Shown: positions 11,721-25,195 of the stretch, one piece after another
Position numbering within the stretch: the stretch's first letter is position 1
Layout of the letters: the number at the start of each line of letters is the position of its first letter
Origin: Metopolophium dirhodum
Lineage: Eukaryota; Arthropoda; Insecta; Hemiptera; Aphididae
Direction: 5' to 3'
Assembly: GCF_019925205.1 (NCBI RefSeq)
Contig: NC_083566.1
Location: forward strand, 19,530,001 to 19,594,000
DNA length: 64,000 nt
Notes under the pieces: generated by a model
Told to the model about the DNA's origin: nothing
What the model saw: the letters and a program-made list of their open reading frames with translations, nothing else
Databases searched by the model: none
Made by a program: the position numbers and the translations under genes

Positions 11721-14700
11721 GCCTGCGGGTGCCAACACCTCCCTTCAATTTTTTTTTATGATTTTAAATCTAGCCAAATTTTTTAAACATTGACTGTCTG
11801 GTTCCCTTTGAATAATTCTTTAATGAACTAAATATTTTAAATAATTTTTCTGTATAAGATTTTGGAGATTTTAGATTGATGTTTATAATGTGTGTTCCCC
11901 AATATAATTTATATAAATTTTTTTTTGTTTTCTAAAATTCATTTGCCTGCGGGCGCCAACACCCCTCTTCAATTTTTTTTTTATGATTTTCATTGTAGCC
12001 AAATTTTTTAAACATTTAAAATGTTTTTCAACATTTACTTTGTAATGTGTTTCTAAAGTAAATTTTTTTCCAAATTTTTTTTTTGTTTTCTTAAATCTAT
12101 TTGCCTGCGGGCTTCAACACCTCCCTTCAATTTTTTTTTTATTATTTTAACTCTAGACAAATTTTTTAAACGTTGACAGTCTGGTACCCTTTGAATAATT
12201 CTTTAATGAACTAAATATTTTGAATAGTTTTTTCTGTTTAAGTTTCGGGACATTTTAGTTTGAACTTCGATCGTAATGAGTGATTCTACTGTAAATTTTT
12301 TTCCAATTTTTTTTAGCCTAACCTAACCTAACCTGGAACTCTAGTTTGTATTGACTTTAAATTTGATAACTTGGTGGTGCCCAATGAATAATCATTCTTT
12401 AATGAACTAAATATTTTGAATAGTTTTTTCTAAATTTTTTTCCAATTTTTTTTTTTTGTTTTGTAAAATCTATTTGCCTGCGGGCGCCCACACCTCCCTT
12501 CAATTTTTTTTTTTTTAGTACTGTAACTTTAGTTTGTATTGACTTTAAAATTGATAACTTGGTGGTGCCCTATGAATAATCATTCTTTAATGAACTAAAT
12601 ATTTTGAATAGTTTTTTCTGTTTGAGATACCAGGCATTATTGTTTATTTTTTGTAATGTGTATTCTTACAGTTAAATCATTTTTATATTTTTTTTTTGGT
12701 TTTCTAAAATGCATTTGCCTTTAGTTTCCAATTGCTTCCTTCAATTTTTTTTTTAGGTGTATAACTCTAGTCGAATATTTTGTATTAACTTTAAAATTGA
12801 TAACTTGGTGGTGCCCCATGAATAATCATTCTTTAATGAACAAAATATTTTGAATAGTTTTTTCTAAATTTTTTTCCAAATTTTTTTTTTGTTTTCTAAA
12901 ATCTATTTGCCTGCTGGCGCCTACACCTCCCTTCAATTTTTTTTTTTTAGTACTGTAACTAGTTTGTATTGTCTAGAAAATTGATAACTTGGTGCCCCAC
13001 GAATAATCCTTCTTTAATGAATTAAATATTTTGAATAGTTTTTTCTAATTTTTTTTCCAAAATTTTTTTTTGTTTCCATAATCTATATGCCTGCGGGCGC
13101 CAACACCTCCCTTCAATTTTTTTTTATGATTTTAACTCTAGCCAAATTTTTTAAACATTGACAATCTGGTACCCTTTGAATAATTCTTTAATGAACTAAA
13201 TATTTTGAGTAGTTTTTTCTGTTTAAGTTTCGGGACATTTTAGTTTGAACTTCGTAATGTGTGTTTCTACAGTAAATTTTTTTCTAATTTTTTTTTTTGT
13301 TTTCTAAAATCTATTTCCCTGCTGGCGCCCACTCCTCCCTTTCATTTTTTTTTTAGTACTGTCACTCAATTTGTATTGAATTGAAAATTGATAACTTGGT
13401 GCCCCACGAATAATCATTCTTTAATGAACTAAATATTTTGAATAGTTTTTTTCTGTTTAAGTTTCGGGACATTTTAGTTTGAACTTCGTAATGTGTGTTT
13501 CTACTGTAAATTTTTTTCCAATTTTTTTTTTTGTTTTCTTAAATCTATTTGCCTGCGGGCGCTATCACCTCTCTTCAATTTTTTTTTTATGATTTTCATT
13601 GTAGCCAAATTTTTTAAACATTTACATCGTAATGTGTGTTTCAAAAATAAATTTTTTTCCAAATTTTTTTTTTTTGTTTTCTAAAATATATTTGCCTGCG
13701 GGCGCCCACTCCTCCCTTCAATTTTTTTTTTCAGTACTGTAATTCTAGTTTGTATTGACTTGAAAATTGATAACTTGGTGCCCCACGAATAATTATTCTT
13801 TAATGAACTAAATATTTTGAATAGTTTTTTTCTGTTTTTTAAACATTATTTTATGTCCTTCATAAATTACAATCTAATAGTAGAGTCCGTGCAGGACCTT
13901 TTTCTCATTTAATTTTTTTGCATCCTTTATAAATTACATTCGTTTTTATACATTTTCTTATACATACCTATAATATGGTGATACACCTCTGATCATAATA
14001 ACTGTTCGTATTATTATAATGTAAACAATACCTAATTTTTGATTGTAGTTAATATGTATTTAGCTGCCAGCGTATTCTTTTGCTTGTGTGTTCCTAAAGT
14101 AAAATTTTTTCCACATTTTTATTTTTTGTTTTCTAAAATTAATTTGCCTGCGGGCGCCAACTACTCCCTTCAAATTTTTTTTTATGATTTTAACTTTAGC
14201 CAAATTTTTTAAACATTGACAATCTGGTACCCTTTGAATAATTCTTTAATGAACTAAATATTTTGAATAGTTTTTTCTGTTTAAGTTTCGGGACATTTTA
14301 GTTTAACTTCGTAATGTGTGTTTCTACTCTAAATTTTTTTCCAAATTTTTTTTGTTTTCTAAAATCTATTTGCCTGCGGGCGCCCACACCTCCCTTCAAT
14401 TTTTTTTTTTAGTACTGTAACTAGTTTGTATTGACTTTAAAATTGATAACTTGGTGGTGCCCCATGAATAATCATTCTTTAATGAATTAAATATTTTGAA
14501 TAGTTTTTTCTAAATTTTTTTCCAAAATTTTTTTTTGTTTTCTAAAATCTATTTGCCTGCGGGCGCCAACAACTCCCTTCAATTTTTTTTTTATGATTTT
14601 AACTCTAGCCGAAATTTTTAAACATTGATAACCTGGCATACGAATAATCCTTCTTTAATGAACTAAATATTTTGAAAAGTTTTTCCTAAATTTTTTTTTT

Positions 14701-16980
14701 GTTTTCTAAAATCCATTTGCCTTTGTGCGCCCACACCTCCCTTCAATTTTTTTTTTTAGTACTGTAACTCTAGTTTTTATTGACTTGAAAATTGATTACT
14801 TGGTGCCCCACGAATATTCCTTCTTTAATGAACTAAATATTTTAAACAGTTTTTTGTTTATGATTCTGATTTTAGTTTGTACTTTGTAATGTGTATTCTT
14901 CAGTTAAATCTTTTTTAAATTTTTTTTTGGTTTTCTAAAATGCATTTGCCTTCAGTTTCCAATTTCTTCCTTCAATTTTTTTTTTTTAGGTATATAACTC
15001 TAGTCGAATATTTTGTATTGACTTTAAAATTGATAACTTGGTGGTGCTCTATGAATAATCATTCTTTAATGAACTAAATATTTTGAATAGATTTTTCTAA
15101 ATTTTTTTCCAAATTTTTTTTTTGTTTTCTAAAATCTATTTGCCTGCGGGTGCCCACACCTCCCTTCAATTTTTTTTTTTAGTACTGTAACTAGATTGTA
15201 TTGACTTTAAAATTGATAACTTGGTGGTGCCCCATGAATAATCATTCTTTAATGAACTAAATATTTTGAATAGTTTTTTCTAAATTTTTTTCCAAATTTT
15301 GACAATCTGGTACCCTTTGAAGATTTCTTTAATGAACTAAATATTTTAAGATTTTGGAGATTTTAGAGTGATGTTTATAATGTGTGTTCCCACAATATAA
15401 TTTATATAAATTTTTTTTTGTTTTCTAAAATTCATTTGCCTGCGGGCGCCAACACCCCTCTTCAATTTTTTTTTTATGATTTTCACTGTAGCCAAATTTT
15501 TTAAACATTTACTTCGTAATGTGTGTTTCTAAAGTAAATTTTTTTCCAAATTTTTTTTTTGTTTTCTTAAATCTATTTGCCTGCGGGCGCCAACACCTCC
15601 ATTCAATTTTTTTTTTATGATTTTAACTCTAGCCAAAATTTTTAAACATTGATGACCTGGCATACGAATTATCCTTCTTTAATGAACTAAATATTTTGAA
15701 TAGTTTTTTCTAAATTTTTTTTTTGTTTTCTAAAATCTATTTGCCTGCGGGCGCCAAACCCTCTATTCAATTTTTTTTTTTTATGATTTTCATTGTAGCC
15801 AAATTTTTTAAACATTTACTTCGTAATGTGTGTTTCTAAAGTAAATTTTTTTCCAAATTTTTTTTTTTGTTTTCTAAAATCTATTTGCCTGCGGGCGCCA
15901 ACACCTCCCTTCAATTTTTTTTTTTTTAGTTATGTAACTCTAGTTGAAAATTAGATAAAATTGATAACTTGGTGGTGCCGCATGAATAATCATTCTTTGA
16001 TGAACTTAATATTTTGAATAGTTTTTTCTAAAGTTTTTTCCAAATTTTTTTTTTTTTTCTAAAATCTATTTGCCTGTGGGCGCCAACAACTCCCTTTAAT
16101 TTTTTTTTTTATGATTTTAACTCTAGCCAAATATTTTAAACATTGACAATCTGGTATCCTTTGAAGATTTCTTTAATGAACTTAATATTTTGAATAGTTT
16201 TTTCTGTTTAAGTTTCGGGAAATTTTACTTTGAACTTCGTAATGTGTGTTTCTACTGTAAATTTTTTTCCAAATTTTTTTTTTGTTTTCTAAAATCTATT
16301 TGCCTGTGGACGCCAACACCTCCCTTCAATTTTATTTTTATGATTTTAACTCTAGTAGATTTTTTTGTATAAATATTTTTCAATATTAACCGGCTATACC
16401 TGGGAGTACGCTGAGTACCCGTGTACTCCTAAAGCGTGTTCCTAAAGTAAAATTTTTTCCACATTTTTATTTTTTGTTTTCTAAAATTCATTTGCCCGCG
16501 GGCGCCAACATCTCTCTTCAATTTTTTTTTTTATGATTTTAATTGTAGCCAAATTTTTTAAACATTTGTGTTTCTACTGTAAATTTTTTTCCAAATTTTT
16601 TTTTGTTGTCTAAAATCTATTTGCCTGCGGGCGCCACACCTCCTTTCAATTTTTTTTTTTTAGTTCTGTAACTAATTGAATATTTTGTATTGACTTGAAA
16701 ATTGATAACTTGGTGCCCCATGAATAATCATTCTTTTATGAACTAAATATTTTAAATAGTTTTTTCTGTTTAAGTTTCGGAGCATTTTAGGTTGAACATC
16801 GTAATGTGTGTTTCTACTGTAAATTTTTTACCAAATTTTTTTTTGTTTTCTAAAATCTATTTGCCTGCGGGCACCAACACCTCCCTTCAATTTTTTTTTT
16901 TTTAGTACTGTAATTCTAGTTGAATATCTTGTATTGACTTGAAAATTGATAACTTGGTGCCCCATGAATAATCATTATTA
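11220..16980 (+). repeat. Degenerate T-tract satellite array
   Basis: About 27 units spaced irregularly at roughly 140-370 bp (often 180-240) share the core TTTGCCTGCGGGCGCC, then CCTCCCTTCAA and a run of 8-12 T. Each is followed by either ATGATTTTAACTCTAGCC or AGTACTGTAACTAGTTTGT, and then by ATAATTCTTTAATGAACTAA and TATTTTGAATAGTTTTTTCT. At least two sub-unit types alternate. The plus strand is strongly T-rich and the asymmetry holds for 5.7 kb. Open frames inside are by-products of the repeats. No promoter or gene is supported. Confidence 0.9.
13841..14550 (+). repeat. Segmental duplicate, copy 2
   Basis: Second copy of the 11007-11720 block inside the satellite. The near identity contrasts with the loose similarity between ordinary neighbouring units, so this is a more recent event. 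Confidence 0.8.
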
Positions 16981-18700
16981 AAGACAACCACATTTTACAC
17001 AGATAAAATGCGACGAGTTCTGTGTTTACATGGCAAATTAAGGAGGGATGCGTTTTAAGTCAAAGATTTTATTTTACCCTAATTCTATAAATGTGACTAT
17101 TATATCACCTTTAATTTTTCGTGATGCAACTGTAGTTAAGTATCCGCACATTGACCAATTTCAATTCTTAGCATAACAAAGGTCAAAGATATATCAAAGG
17201 TGCTAAGGAGGCTATACCATTTACTTATATTAATATTATAATACTATACTACAAATATTAATTATACGTCAATAAGATATACATTTTACATTTTTAACAA
17301 TATCAATTTTTATAGTAAAAGGTGTAGGTACCACCTACTTTTAACTTTATATTTTGGCATGACAAAATACGATGGAGCAATAAAACAATATTGTAGAGAC
17401 TGGTTTTTAAGAGTTCAATAGGTAATTAATTATTCCATTATTAATGATTAATGAATACAAATTACCCCAAATACTTTCATTGATGTAATGATGTTACTCA
17501 AATTATTAAAGTTAACCATAACATAGATAAATGTAGGTATGAATCCTGAATTGATATACCTTGATGGACAAAAGTACAAAACTAATTGACGACTCTCTAT
17601 GTGGCCTATTGTACATAAATAAATGCCTATTAGTTAAACCCATTACCCATAGATTCTTCTATTATCAATGGTTAATCCAGCAATGATACAGTAGGTGATT
17701 CTTTTAAATGTACCCAGGTACCTATAAACACTAATTATTTCGAAAAGTATTAACGTTTTGGTGAACCAGGTACCTAAATAACTATCCTGATTAATATAAC
17801 GACGCCAGAGATCGGAATATTTACTATTGGTCATTCATTTATTTAAAAATGTAAATCTTCAGTTAGTAATTACCTATTATAAAAAAATAAGTGTAATAAT
17901 GATAGTAGTATTCTCATCTATCTCGCCAAATTCGTTTCACTTAACTGTTTTTTTCTAATGTAGGTAGAATATATAGTACTATAAAATATAATATAAATAT
18001 ATATATATATTATTATATTATAATATACCAGTATACGTATTACGTAATGTAACGTATACTACATTATAAACATATACCACATACGATTATTTTTGTTGAT
18101 GGGAACTGGCATGAAAAGTAGGAATTTACTGACTACTAAGTAGTTAAAATACGCCTAACTCGTACCTTCGAGTAGATGACAATATTATTGAATTTACCCA
18201 CCTGTTCGACTGTTCCAGATTTTTTTGAGTTCTTAAAACAAAAATATGGTTTTGTGGTAAAAAAAAAAATTTATAATTATTAAATACTTATAATATTAAT
18301 AGTCAGTTCTTAGGTGGCTGAATAGCTAAATTAATATTTTACCTAATAATAATATTATTAATTTATTCGATTTTCAATTGAAATTTATACTGTGGCGGCA
18401 TCTTACGGTTAACATTTGAACACTTATCCCTGTTAAATTGTTATCAATTTGTCGGATAACAAATATGTGATAATAGTTGAGCAGTTGTGAGTTTATACTT
18501 GAGTACTTCATACGTTTTATAAGTTTTAATATTTAGCATTTCGTCTTGAAGACTAAAGCTTCCAGCTACCTGTTGAATGAAAATATTATAATACTATATT
18601 TATTTTTTAAATTCATTGTGAGTATCCAGCATTTAGTTACATTATAATTTTCAATTTCATTATTTTTATAGTAATAAATTATTGTTCTAAAATTCCATGT
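16981..18700. other. Intergenic spacer upstream of PIN4
   Basis: AT-rich sequence with no supported gene. It should hold the PIN4 promoter and 5' untranslated exon(s). A CATCTAG acceptor-like site just before GAATAGCAGCC at ~18711 could end a 5' UTR intron, but I cannot place the transcription start. Confidence 0.5.
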
Positions 18701-18778
18701 CTCCATCTAGGAATAGCAGCCAAATAATAAAACTAATCACATAACTTTCTAAAGACTGATTTCTACCATATTATTGTT

Positions 18779-20537
18779 ATGCCGCCAAAAAAAAACGCCA
18801 ACACCAAGGGTCCCAAGAGCACTTCAAAAGCAGACGATGAGGGCAAAGGAAAGGAGAAAAAAGGAGGTTCAGCTGTTAAAGTAAGAAAATAAATTATAGG
18901 TGCTTGGTTAAATCTTAAATCTATGCCTTATGCACTGAAGTCTAATATAAATGATTAAACACTAATAGTTATGTCGCAAATGTTATATTACATTTTCATT
19001 ATTTTTTGTTTTATATAGAGAGACAAGTCTATTTATTTCAATACCTATATACCAAAGTTAAAGATTTTATGAATCATTTTACTTTGAGGATGACTGACTA
19101 TGTTTTTTATTTAATAGTAGGTACCTATTACAGTCAATAAATATTTCATTCAGTTTCACTTCCAAATATAGTATCATAATACTAATATTACTATCGTATT
19201 AACGTATCCAACTGCTTATGCCATGCTCTCATGTAATATAGACAAGACGAACACTGAAAAAATAAAAAATAAAATCACCGTGTAAAATAACATATTTATA
19301 AATAGCATAATACTATTGTTTATTTATCTTTTTTTTTTTTAACATTACCTCATGTGATATAATATTTCAGGTGAGACACATTCTGTGTGAAAAACAGTCT
19401 AAAGTGTTGGAAGCTATGGAAAAACTCAAGGCAGGTGTAAAATTTAATGAAGTTGCTACACTATACAGTGAAGACAAAGCTAGGCAAGGTGTAAGTTAAT
19501 ATTTTATTATTCGATTGATGTCTTTATGTATACATTAATATTATTACACTTATGGTCAGTAAAAAAAAATAGCAGGAACAAAAATTCAAATGACTCACTT
19601 TTTTTATAAGAATATAAGCCAATATTTGTATTTATATTGTTATATTATGTGTGATTTATATAAATCTGTTAATCTATATTCTATAATATTGTACTAAAAT
19701 ACAAATTAAAAATTTTTTTTTTATATCATACTGTTTATACAATAAAAATTCAATATCTTTATCATAATATAATATTATAAAATATTAAGAAGATATACAT
19801 ACTTACATAAAAAATTAACAATAAATGTATTCTCAATTATATTATTTTAATATAATATACCTACATCATATTGAGTTTAACTGGTTTGAGTAATATTAAT
19901 AATATTATAACTTTAGGAATTCCATAAATTCAAATTTAATTTAATAATTTATTGTATTGTAGTCAATTAATTTATACATACATATTGCATCCCATATTAT
20001 CTTGGACAATTATAGTTTTGCTTAATTTGTTATACTGAACATTATTTTGGCTACCTTTTCTGATTTATATAAATTACCTACACTAATGTACTTTAATTAG
20101 AATATAATTCTTGTATAGATAGGTAATTGGTTAAACCAACTAAAAACTAACGTTTTTTTTCAAAAGAAAATTTCAATTTGCATAATACCTAAATAATTAA
20201 TTTATATTTATAATTTACTTAATTACTTGTTTTTATGGTCAAGAGTTTGAGAAATATCATAATCAGTGTTATTAAAATGTTAAAACTTTATAAATATGTA
20301 CTTGGCATCAATCATACCTATAATAGAATAGTATATTTTCATTTCTCTATATTTAGTAATTGTATTAATTAATTTCAGGGTGATTTGGGCTGGATGATTC
20401 GTGGCTCAATGGTTGGTCCATTTCAAGATGCTGCATTTGCTTTATCTGTATCGAGTCTTGCCAGTCCTGTTTATACCGACCCACCCGTTAAAACTAAATT
20501 TGGTTACCACATTATTATGATCGAAGGGAAAAAATGA
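18779..20537 (+). CDS. Pin4: Peptidyl-prolyl isomerase PIN4 (parvulin, Par14), 3 exons
   Basis: The coding exons are 18779-18880, 19371-19490 and 20379-20537, all phase 0 with GT-AG introns (AAA|GTAAGA, TTTCAG|GTG, GGT|GTAAGT, TTTCAG|GGT). They encode 126 residues, close to the usual Par14 size of about 130. Residues 1-34 are a Lys/Gly-rich basic tail starting MPPKKN, as in other PIN4 proteins, where it serves nucleic acid or nuclear binding. Residues 35-126 are one PpiC/rotamase parvulin domain with VRHILCEK, FNEVATLYSEDKARQGGDLG and the C-terminal FGYHIIMIEG. The enzyme catalyses cis-trans isomerisation of X-Pro bonds and is linked in animals to ribosome biogenesis. There is no WW domain, so it is not PIN1. 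The ATG chosen is the first in frame and gives the family's normal N-terminus. Confidence 0.97.
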
Positions 20538-20670
20538 TAATTTTTGTTATTTGTTGCATTATGTTCATTATCAAATAGTACTTGTGTTAACTTGCACTAC
20601 TAATTGAGGAAAAACTGTATAAAATATGTATTTACATGCGTAAGTATAAAATGTGTCACTGTGTAAGTGC

Positions 20671-20676
20671 AATAAA
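20671..20676 (+). terminator. PIN4 polyadenylation signal
   Basis: AATAAA lies 134 bp after the PIN4 stop codon, in the expected place for a short 3' UTR, followed by T-rich sequence. It is the first canonical signal downstream of the stop. Confidence 0.7.
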
Positions 20677-20699
20677 CTAATTTTTATCTACAATATATT

Positions 20700-23600
20700 G
20701 ATGTTTTTTTTATTGCTTACACAATTAATTATATTTTTATCAAGTAACTACCAAAACTATTAATACAATAATTGTTAAAATAAAATTAATTCACAGATCA
20801 CAAGAAAATCATATAACACAATGCTGCTAAAAATAAATTTACAACTATTATAGACACTAAAAGAATTATTATTGACTAATTTTAGTTTTAGGGTAATTTG
20901 TTTACCATTTATTATTAAGTACTCATCAAAATATGTATATTATAATTGAGTTTAAGTATCAGTTTTTCACATTCTCTATAATTACATAGATAAGCAGTTT
21001 CCAGCCTTTGTTTTACCGAGTACTACTTGACATTTATATGACTAATAGAGGTGTACGACCCAAATAAGTAGTATAAATGAATATTTTTAAAATATGCCTT
21101 ACCTTTATTCATAGATTTAAATTGTGTTTTAGACAAGTAAAAAAATAATCCTATAGTATTAACAGACTTATACTTAAGTGCATGTATGTGTGCCTATAAA
21201 TCTTTTGTCAAAAATGGCTAAAAAGATTTCATCAGGATTTTGTACTTAAGGTTTTTTGATGCAAGGAATTCGATAATTCATTGTTGAAGGTCTCATTTCT
21301 TATAAATTGCACATTTTCGGTCATGTTAGTAGTACAACTTGATAATCGTGGCAACCATTATGACTTTAGTATTTTCTTGATTAAGTATTAATTTTTGAAA
21401 ACAAATTGATATAAAGAAAAAAATATAGAATTGATAGAATTATTTTGTTAATTAATTACCGAAGCAAAACACCATATGTTATTGAGCAAACAACATTATT
21501 TTTTTATTTTTTTTACATTGTTTTTTTGCTTGATGATTTGTTGAGAGTTTTTTCCAATTCTATAGTCTAAAATGTTGCTATTTGAAATGTACAATACATC
21601 TCCTACATCAGCCAAGAAACTCTGGCCTGTCATCCTATTATGTAATTCATAACTAATTTGATTTTAATCAGCAAATTATAATTAAAGTTTTAAGATTAAC
21701 AAGCAAATATATAATTTTTAAGAAGCTAATCCCAAGCTAAACTCGGTTACCTAGTACTAATTACTAATATATAAATTAGATGTGTAAAATAAATATTAAT
21801 TATTTTTTTTAAACATAGTAACATACAATCTAAATTCTGTTTGTTTATCTCCGGTTGGGATTTGCTGACCAAGAGTGTTTATTTGACATAATTTTCCAAA
21901 ATTCATATGTATGTAAATGTGTTTTATTTGCTTTTACAAACATTGTATGTACATAAAACGTGTAAACAATTATTATTAAATTACTTGATTTCTATATTCC
22001 ATGATTATTTCTACTGTAGACATTTGAATGAATCAGTTACGGAATGAGTGAAGTTTAAAATAAAGTAATAAGATAAGTTAACCCTAATATTATTAAATTA
22101 TTTTATTAGTATAAATGTATTTATTAGCATTATTACAGTGTTTGTTTTGTATAAAGTAGGTATAATTAATTTTTTCTTATATATATTGTATATTATACTT
22201 TTCAATAACAATTTACACATGTTTTTTTCTCTTATTCTAATAAAATGAACACAATTTTGATTAAAATAAAAATTATTTTACTAATTTAACTTAACATTTT
22301 ATATGCTTAAACTCCATGCATAAATAAAAATTAATTTTTAAAAAAAATGAAATATATTTCACAGTTTAGGTACTTATGTCTTAGGTTTAATGTTATTACA
22401 TATTCATTAAATAGATAAATAATTTGAGTAAGCAACAAAAATATCCAAATTTTGAGGGTTGTAAGGTATAATTATAGATCAGTAATAAAATATAATATAA
22501 TGTACATCTTACGGTTTACTACATTTTTTCTGTAATTAAAATTTTTAACAGCAAGTTGTTGTGAATACAAAAATATAAATAAAATATGCTACTCAAACTA
22601 TTATGGCTTTAACATATTATAAAACTCCAAAGTATAATATACATAGATTAATAACAAACGGATGTTAATAAATGGTCATCGGAATTAATGGTTACCCAAC
22701 GAGGAACTGAGTTGATTTTGAGCAGGGAGGGTCATCAAACAATGTGGTTTGGATTCATAATATAATGTTAGGTATAGTAATTATTGTACATAACATGATA
22801 AAAAAAAAAAAAAAACAATAAATCCATTTGTTTGTATAAGTCATGGTTCCTATTACATCAGCTGCGCTGAGTTAAAACATAGGTATGTCTTTATATAAAA
22901 TATATTTACATTTACCTAGTTTATAATATATATAATTAACATAATGACGTAATAACTGCGGTGCACAACGATCCCGTCGTAAATCGATGTTGATCGATAA
23001 TATTATAATGGTACGTACACCGAACTTTGGTTTAAAAAAGTTTGTTGTCGTCGACGTTGAACTTCTGCAAATAATAATCATAAAAAAATATATTATCAAT
23101 ATGTTGGTAAGACATGTCATTAGCCAAGTCCAACAGTGTAAAGTTACTTTAAAATGTAAAGAAAATTTTAACGAGTTCCTTACAGACGAATAACACACTG
23201 ACAACATTTTAATAGTTAGTACAAAATCCAAGACTGGGCATTAACACGTTATCACCTTTGAGAGTTAAATGTTTTTATATTCACTTTTAATATGTTTGCT
23301 AATTCTTGACGAACTACTTCTTACCACTTTATGTAGAGCAATATCAAAATCCTAATTGTGTACGTGGAGGAGTTATATAATTGTACCTTTTTCCTCTACT
23401 GCTTTTGTGAGTAGTATATTATTATGTATGTTTTTCAAAAATATTATAATTTAACTACAAAAAAAATGATTAACAGTATTTTTGTGAATATGTCTTTTGA
23501 ATCCCGTTCACTTTAGTACGTCCTAGCGAATCAAGTCTCCATACTAAAAAGTGTAGCAAGAAACGGTCTTACAAATACCTAGCCAAACTATTACATTATT

Positions 23601-25000
23601 TTCATACACATTGTATCTATTATTGAGGGAAAAAATAATTTGTAAGACGGCGTGATGTATAGGCAATACAGGTACATTAGACAGCATTTATTTTTAATGT
23701 TCCATAATAGGTCTGTTATTCAATACGTAGGTATGAGTGTATGACATTCCTACAAATATTATCTTGTAATGGGTACCTAAATAATTTTCTTTTAACGTAT
23801 ACTTCACTAAGAATTACAATATTCATTTATATTCTTATACAATTATTATAATTTATAATTATTTTTCCAACATCTTGATAAATAAGTTTCGTAAATATTA
23901 CTGAATGTCTGAATGTAAATGAGCATTAGCAAAATTTTAATGATAAATAATCACGTAAAAAATATCAGATAACGGGACCGTGATGCATCGTCCCACACTT
24001 GTAAAGCGTGTTAGTTACTTCGAGTATGGTTAAATCATTATATTTTCTTGGTATTAAAATATTAAAGATACACAGGTGACAAGAATTTTTATTGGAATTT
24101 TAAATTTAAATTTGTACAAATAATTTTTTATTTAAATATTTATAAAATGTTCAATTTTTATAGCGCAGGCTTGAAAAATTAATAAAAGATTTTTAAAATT
24201 AATTCGTACCGGAACCAAAAAATACCTAAATTTTAATATTTTATGGAATGTTTAAATTGGCAAAAATTAAATCAAACTACCATAGTAATAATAATAAAAT
24301 AAATAATTACTATTGATGGCAGTATAAATCTTATATAAAATACCCTGGGCTGACTAATATGATAAAATATACTTATGGTAATATTGGCTAACGGGCTATC
24401 TCTGCTCAGAATCCTTTTTCATACATACAAATATACAATGATATATCATTGAATTCAAATTTATAATACATCACTGTAGTAGTGACCCACTCGAAACCTA
24501 CTGTACAGTACAGCGGTACCCGATAGCCCAAAATTATTATTTTTTTTTTTAAACGTTTTAAAGATAAATTAAAAATGTCCTTTGATAATTGATAGCAATG
24601 TCAAAAATAATATTTTTTATAACACATATCGATATAGTTTATACTATTTATCTATCTCGTAGCGCTCCATATTATGCCTCTATAGCTTACAACGTTTAAA
24701 TCAAATAAAAAAAATAAAATAGTAAATATCGAATAGTGGTGGTTTCCCGACACTATTGGAGGAGTCTTAAACACAATATAAAATTATTTTTAATTTGATA
24801 TTTCGTCGAAAGCTCGTTTTTGGCCCCAAAGTGAGAGTTACAACAGTTGGCTCAGAACCATCGAATTGTTATATTATACAAATCAACATCACCTGTACGG
24901 GTGACAACATAATGTACTGTCAATAAATTATTAACGTGTGTAATGTATTAGTTATTATAATATTAATAAAAACAGAACGAATCACACCTATATAATAGCT
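20700..25000. other. Intergenic region between convergent PIN4 and collagen
   Basis: PIN4 ends on the plus strand and the collagen gene ends on the minus strand, so this is a tail-to-tail spacer of about 4.3 kb. Sequence is AT-rich without a supported gene; small frames near 22.9-23.2 kb overlap on both strands and lack recognisable motifs. A piece of dispersed repeat lies at 24400-24530. I could not place the collagen polyadenylation signal with confidence. Confidence 0.6.
24400..24530 (-). repeat. Dispersed repeat, minus-strand fragment
   Basis: Its reverse complement matches the 61790-61910 region: both contain GTAGGTTnnnAGTGGGTC, TTTAAATTCAnTGATATATCATTG-like sequence and GATTCTGAGC. It is a truncated copy of the same family. 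Confidence 0.65.
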
Positions 25001-25027
25001 CTGGCACGACAAACGCAAGTGGTGTTA

Positions 25028-25195
25028 TTATTTCACGGTCGGGTCATAATTGTTCGTCTCGTCGGTGTAATCGTCACCGTAATCGCCACCAGTCTCCTCG
25101 TCGCCGCCGCCGCCTCCGCCGCCCTCGTCGTAATCGTCCGCCGGCGGTTCCGCGGTGGTCTGCGACCTGTACGATTTCGTCGTGGTCGTCGGTTC
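25028..25195 (-). CDS. Collagen terminal exon: acidic C-terminal tail
   Basis: Phase-0 acceptor GACCGATAG|GAA, then PTTTTKSYRSQTTAEPP, an Asp/Gly segment (ADDYDEGGGGGGGDEE) and DYTDETNNYDPTVK before TAA. The acceptor has a weak pyrimidine tract, but a TAG in frame just upstream and the phase of the preceding donor fix the start closely. 168 bp including stop. The tail is Thr-rich then acidic and has no Gly-X-Y. Frames on the other strand are shadows. Confidence 0.7.
   Translation of the reverse strand, partial: EPTTTTKSYRSQTTAEPPADDYDEGGGGGGGDEETGGDYGDDYTDETNNYDPTVK

Noticed and set aside
13493..13684. Open frame rich in Phe/Cys inside the satellite (and a similar one at 16190)
   Set aside because: Both are read-through of the T-runs and repeat units; they recur because the repeats recur.
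22872..23231. Overlapping open frames on both strands
   Set aside because: Composition is low-complexity and no recognisable domain is present.
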